From contig CAKRRJ010000089.1 of assembly GCA_934394615.1 (NCBI GenBank), forward strand, positions 1 to 8,462: a DNA stretch of 8,462 nt, in the 5' to 3' direction. Made by a program: the position numbers and the translations under genes. The notes under the pieces are model-generated. The model made no database searches, was not told where the DNA came from, and was given only the letters and a program-made list of their open reading frames with translations. Positions within the stretch are counted from its first letter, which is position 1. Every line of letters starts with the position of its first letter. Below are positions 6,083 through 8,462 of the stretch, one piece after another. The stretch is from an uncultured Lachnospiraceae bacterium (GTDB lineage: Bacteria > Bacillota > Clostridia > Lachnospirales > Lachnospiraceae).

Positions 6083-6102
6083 ATGTTTCAAAATAAAACA
6101 AA
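6083..6102. promoter_or_regulatory. Operator-like repeat, copy 2
   Basis: ATGTTTCAAAATAAAACAAA has the better dyad of the two copies: TGTTTCA at 6084-6090 against TAAAACA at 6094-6100, with one mismatch in the arms. It is offset 49 bp from copy 1. If the extended -10 at 6140-6148 is real, its centre lies about 60 nt upstream of the transcription start, a usual place for an activator of sigma-A promoters. Confidence 0.5.
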
Positions 6103-6139
6103 TAAGCAATTTCAAATTCTGGAGCCTGTCAGGATTTTC

Positions 6140-6148
6140 TGTTAGGAT
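6140..6148 (+). promoter_or_regulatory. Possible extended -10 promoter of the dehydrogenase operon
   Basis: TGTTAGGAT reads as TGn followed by a -10 hexamer with four of six consensus bases. The predicted start near 6155 would leave a leader of about 30 nt containing the AAAGGAG ribosome site. The -35 region is weak, so this is a tentative call. Confidence 0.3.
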
Positions 6149-6184
6149 AGCATCATCAAGAGAGAACGAAAGGAGCAACAAATC

Positions 6185-7339
6185 ATGAAACATCAGTTGA
6201 TTATCCCGTCTGTACTTTATACAGGAGAGGGAAGCATTGCAGAGAGCATCAAAGAAGTGATCGCAAAAGAGCAGGCAAAGAAAGTGCTTGTTTTTACAGA
6301 TAAAGGAATTATCGGAGCTGGTTTACTGGATCTTTTATTAGACGCGTTAAAAGAGCAGGAAACCGCGTATGAGATTTTCAGTGATTTAAGACCAGAGCCA
6401 TCTTATGAAGATGTGGAAAAAATCCGCAGACAGGCAGAAAACAGCGAGGGAGACCTGATCGTGGCATTTGGCGGCGGAAGTGTTATGGATGCCGCGAAAC
6501 TGGTTTCCATTTTAAAAGGTTCCGATTATTCGGTGAAAGATCTTCTGGCAGACCCGTCTCTTGGAAGAAAGCAGATGAAGAGCGTGGCAATCCCGACCAC
6601 CTGCGGAACCGGATCTGAGGCAACCTGCAACGCCATCGTGGCAGTTCCGGAAGAGGAAGTAAAGAAAGGCATTGTCAACACCGCCATGATCCCGGATTAT
6701 GTAATTCTGGATGCGCAGGTGATCAAAAAACTTCCGAAGTCCATTGTGGCAGCAACCGGAGTTGACGCGCTGGCTCATGTGGTAGAGTGCTATACTTCCA
6801 AAAAGGCTACCCCATTGAGCAATACTTACGCGCTTGCAGGAGCAAAACTGATCTTTGAAAATATCAGAGAGGCTTACTGCAACCCGGACAATATGGAAGC
6901 AAAAAGCAATATGATGCTGGGCGCTTTTTACGGCGGCGTGGCAATTACCGGAAGCGGTACTACCGCGGTACACGCTCTGTCTTATCCGTTAGGCGGCAAA
7001 TATCACATCCCGCACGGCGTATCCAACGCGATCTTATTTGCTCATGTTATGAAAATGAACAAAGAGGCCTGTGCAGCACAGCTTGCGGAAATCTGTGACG
7101 CGATCAATCCGTCCCTGTATGCACAAAGCATTGACGCGAAAGCAGACTATGTGATCGGTCAGATCGAGGATATCGTGAAGTTCACGGAGATCCCGACCGA
7201 TTTATACAGCTTTGGTGTGAAGAAAGAAGATCTGGATTTCCTGGTAGATTCCGGAAGCAAGCAGACCAGACTTTTAGTAAATAACCGCAAGGAACTGACA
7301 CTGGACGATATCCGTTCTATCTATCTGAAAGTTTTATAA
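6185..7339 (+). CDS. Iron-containing (group III) alcohol dehydrogenase
   Basis: A 384-residue cytoplasmic NAD(P)-dependent dehydrogenase of the Fe-ADH family, full length. The N-terminal Rossmann-like half carries GGGSVMDAAK (G96-S99, D102), which binds the cofactor phosphates. A TCGTGSEAT segment follows near residue 140. The C-terminal half supplies the metal ligands D194 and H198 (DALAH), H263 (AVHALSYPLGG) and H277 (IPHG), all present, so the enzyme should be active. The family interconverts alcohols and aldehydes or ketones; the exact substrate cannot be read from sequence. As first gene of an operon with PdxA2-like and DUF1537 kinase genes, a C4 polyol, hydroxyaldehyde or hydroxyacid substrate is likely (inference). 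AAAGGAG (6169-6175) lies 9 nt before the ATG. The PdxA2-like gene follows after 20 nt with no terminator. Confidence 0.93.
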   Translation: MKHQLIIPSVLYTGEGSIAESIKEVIAKEQAKKVLVFTDKGIIGAGLLDLLLDALKEQETAYEIFSDLRPEPSYEDVEKIRRQAENSEGDLIVAFGGGSVMDAAKLVSILKGSDYSVKDLLADPSLGRKQMKSVAIPTTCGTGSEATCNAIVAVPEEEVKKGIVNTAMIPDYVILDAQVIKKLPKSIVAATGVDALAHVVECYTSKKATPLSNTYALAGAKLIFENIREAYCNPDNMEAKSNMMLGAFYGGVAITGSGTTAVHALSYPLGGKYHIPHGVSNAILFAHVMKMNKEACAAQLAEICDAINPSLYAQSIDAKADYVIGQIEDIVKFTEIPTDLYSFGVKKEDLDFLVDSGSKQTRLLVNNRKELTLDDIRSIYLKVL

Positions 7340-7359
7340 GAAAAAAGGGGGATTACAAC

Positions 7360-8412
7360 ATGGCACAGTTACCAATCCTGGCAATTACAGCAGGAGATCC
7401 GGCAGGAGCAGGTCCGGAGATCACAGCAAGAGCATTTGCGAATGACAGCGTTTATGAAATGTGCAGACCAGTCGTGATCGGGGATCCATGCATGATGCAG
7501 CAGGCGCTCGTATGTACCGGATTAAACGATCAGATCCGGATCCATGTGATCGAAGATGTAAAGGATGCGGTTTATGAGAAGGGCATCATGAATGTTTATG
7601 ATATGCATCTGATCTCCGACCCGTCCGAAATCGAGCTTGGAAAGATCAGCAAAGAAGCAGGAGAAGCCGCATTCCAGTATGTAGTGAAAGCGATTCAGCT
7701 GGCAATGGCGGATGAAGTGGATGGCACGATCACCAACGCGATCAGCAAGGAAGCAATCAACCTGGCAGGACATCATTATTCCGGCCACACCGAGATCTAT
7801 GCGGACTATACCGGAACGAAGAAGTACTGCATGATGCTGGCGCACAATGATTTCCGTGTGGTACATGTATCCACACATGTTTCCTTACGGGAAGCCTGCG
7901 ACCGCTGCAAGAAGGAGCGGATCCTGGATGTGATCGAGATGGCAGATGAAGTATGCCGTGATCTTGGCATCAAGGAGCCGAAGGTAGCTGTGGCTGGTTT
8001 AAATCCGCACTGTGGAGAGCACGGAATGTTCGGAAGAGAGGAAATTGAGGAGATCGAGCCAGCCATTGCGGAGGCAAAGGAAAAGGGGATTCAGGCAATT
8101 GGACCGTGCCCGCCGGATACAGTATTTTCCCAGGCAATTGGCGGCTGGTATGACATTGTTGTATGCATGTACCACGATCAGGGACACATTCCGACAAAAG
8201 TACAGGGCTTTGTGTATGACCGTGAACGGCAGCAGTGGAATGCGGTTGCGGGAATTAACATTACACTGGGACTTCCGATCATCCGTGTATCCGTAGATCA
8301 TGGAACTGCGTTCGATCATGCCGGAAAAGGAGATGCAAACGAACTGAGCCTGCTCAATTCCATCGAATATGGAGCGAAGATGGCGCTGAGCAGACTTGAG
8401 AAAAGGGGGTAA
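7360..8412 (+). CDS. pdxA2: PdxA2-like 4-phospho-D-threonate/D-erythronate dehydrogenase
   Basis: A 350-residue cytoplasmic enzyme of the PdxA family, which oxidises a phosphorylated C4 hydroxyacid with NAD+ and is followed by decarboxylation. PdxA itself serves vitamin B6 synthesis. The adjacent DUF1537 kinase start indicates the catabolic PdxA2 branch, which acts on 4-phospho-D-threonate or -erythronate and yields dihydroxyacetone phosphate plus CO2. Motifs seen: GDPAGAGPE (residues 12-20, substrate/NAD site), and three metal-ligand histidines by alignment with E. coli PdxA, namely H143 (SGHTE), H173 (STHVSL) and H272 (MYHDQGH). A C-terminal VDHGTAFDHAGKGDANE stretch starts at 312. The start is set by AAGGGGG (7345-7351), 8 nt before the ATG. 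The 3' end carries the ribosome site of the kinase. A role in pyridoxal phosphate synthesis is less likely given the operon, but sequence alone does not exclude it. Confidence 0.88.
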   Translation: MAQLPILAITAGDPAGAGPEITARAFANDSVYEMCRPVVIGDPCMMQQALVCTGLNDQIRIHVIEDVKDAVYEKGIMNVYDMHLISDPSEIELGKISKEAGEAAFQYVVKAIQLAMADEVDGTITNAISKEAINLAGHHYSGHTEIYADYTGTKKYCMMLAHNDFRVVHVSTHVSLREACDRCKKERILDVIEMADEVCRDLGIKEPKVAVAGLNPHCGEHGMFGREEIEEIEPAIAEAKEKGIQAIGPCPPDTVFSQAIGGWYDIVVCMYHDQGHIPTKVQGFVYDRERQQWNAVAGINITLGLPIIRVSVDHGTAFDHAGKGDANELSLLNSIEYGAKMALSRLEKRG

Positions 8413-8417
8413 TCCGT

Positions 8418-8462
8418 ATGGATAAACTCCTGATCATTGCAGATGATTTTACCGGTGCGCTG
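8418..8462 (+). CDS. DUF1537 four-carbon acid sugar kinase, first 15 codons only
   Basis: The visible peptide is MDKLLIIADDFTGAL, ending at the window edge. The ADDFTGA motif is the N-terminal signature of the DUF1537 family, ATP-dependent kinases of four-carbon acid sugars (DtnK/DenK types for D-threonate and D-erythronate, OtnK types for 4-carbon oxo-sugar acids). AAGGGGG at 8403-8409, inside the end of the preceding gene, lies 8 nt before the ATG, and only 5 nt separate the two coding regions. The kinase product would be the substrate of the PdxA2-like enzyme just upstream. The subtype cannot be told from this fragment. Confidence 0.85.
   Translation, partial: MDKLLIIADDFTGAL

Larger units (their letters stand above)
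6008..6184. promoter_or_regulatory. Divergent control region of regulator and sugar-acid operon
   Basis: This 177-nt region is very A-rich on the plus strand near the regulator and more mixed near the dehydrogenase. It holds two operator-like repeats (6034-6053, 6083-6102) and ribosome sites at both ends: AGGAGG on the minus strand near 6014-6019, and AAAGGAG at 6169-6175. A possible extended -10 element, TGTTAGGAT (6140-6148), lies 36 nt before the dehydrogenase start; its -35 (TGGAGC at 6120) is poor, which fits a promoter needing an activator. I checked for the sigma-54 signature (GG, 10 nt, GC) between the repeats and the start codon and found none. Confidence 0.55.

Noticed and set aside
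6101..6184. Sigma-54 (-24/-12) promoter for the dehydrogenase operon
   Set aside because: Expected because of the regulator family, but no GG-N10-GC spacing occurs in this stretch.
6008..6193. N-terminal extension of the regulator to 6193 on the minus strand
   Set aside because: The extension is hydrophobic and phenylalanine-rich, overlaps the dehydrogenase start and runs through the operator-like repeats. The ATG at 6007 has AGGAGG at good spacing and begins the PrpR_N domain.
6512..6973. 153-codon antisense open frame in the alcohol dehydrogenase gene
   Set aside because: It is fully inside a full-length Fe-ADH with intact active-site motifs and shows no recognisable motif of its own.

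Overview
The window looks like chromosomal DNA of a strict anaerobe in the Clostridia, most likely a Lachnospiraceae-type gut bacterium. The reasons are the hydrogenase-linked gene set, strong purine-rich ribosome sites (GGAGG type), roughly balanced base composition and very AT-rich intergenic regions. This placement is inferred from gene content and style, not from a database match. No rRNA, tRNA, CRISPR array, insertion sequence or phage gene was seen.

Left part (1-4174), a hydrogenase-associated locus. A NuoE/HydC-type [2Fe-2S] thioredoxin-fold subunit runs leftwards out of the window. Across a 256-nt AT-rich divergent region, a five-gene rightward operon begins: a small DRTGG-type protein, a stand-alone RsbW-like HATPase, a [FeFe]-hydrogenase-like protein with extra ferredoxin-type clusters, a second DRTGG-type protein, and a PHP-family phosphoesterase. 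Several of these genes overlap or are closely spaced. This set recurs next to electron-bifurcating hydrogenase (HydABC) genes, and its function is poorly understood. A redox- or H2-sensing module acting on hydrogenase expression is the most natural reading, but that is inference. The divergent region holds a perfect 20-bp palindrome and several weaker dyads, two of them Rex-like.

Middle (4121-6007). A perfect 21-bp-stem bidirectional terminator separates the hydrogenase operon from a convergent regulator gene. The regulator has the PrpR_N / PAS-like / AAA+ / Fis-HTH layout of sigma-54 activators. Its Walker B acidic residues and GAFTGA loop appear to be lost.

Right part (6008-8462). Divergent from the regulator is a rightward operon: an iron-dependent alcohol dehydrogenase, a PdxA2-like dehydrogenase, and the first 15 codons of a DUF1537 four-carbon acid sugar kinase. 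PdxA2 plus DUF1537 is the known core of D-threonate/D-erythronate breakdown: the kinase phosphorylates the C4 sugar acid, PdxA2 oxidises it, and decarboxylation gives dihydroxyacetone phosphate. The divergent region carries two near-identical 20-bp repeats, each containing an imperfect 17-bp dyad. They are probable binding sites for the regulator, and no sigma-54 promoter is visible.
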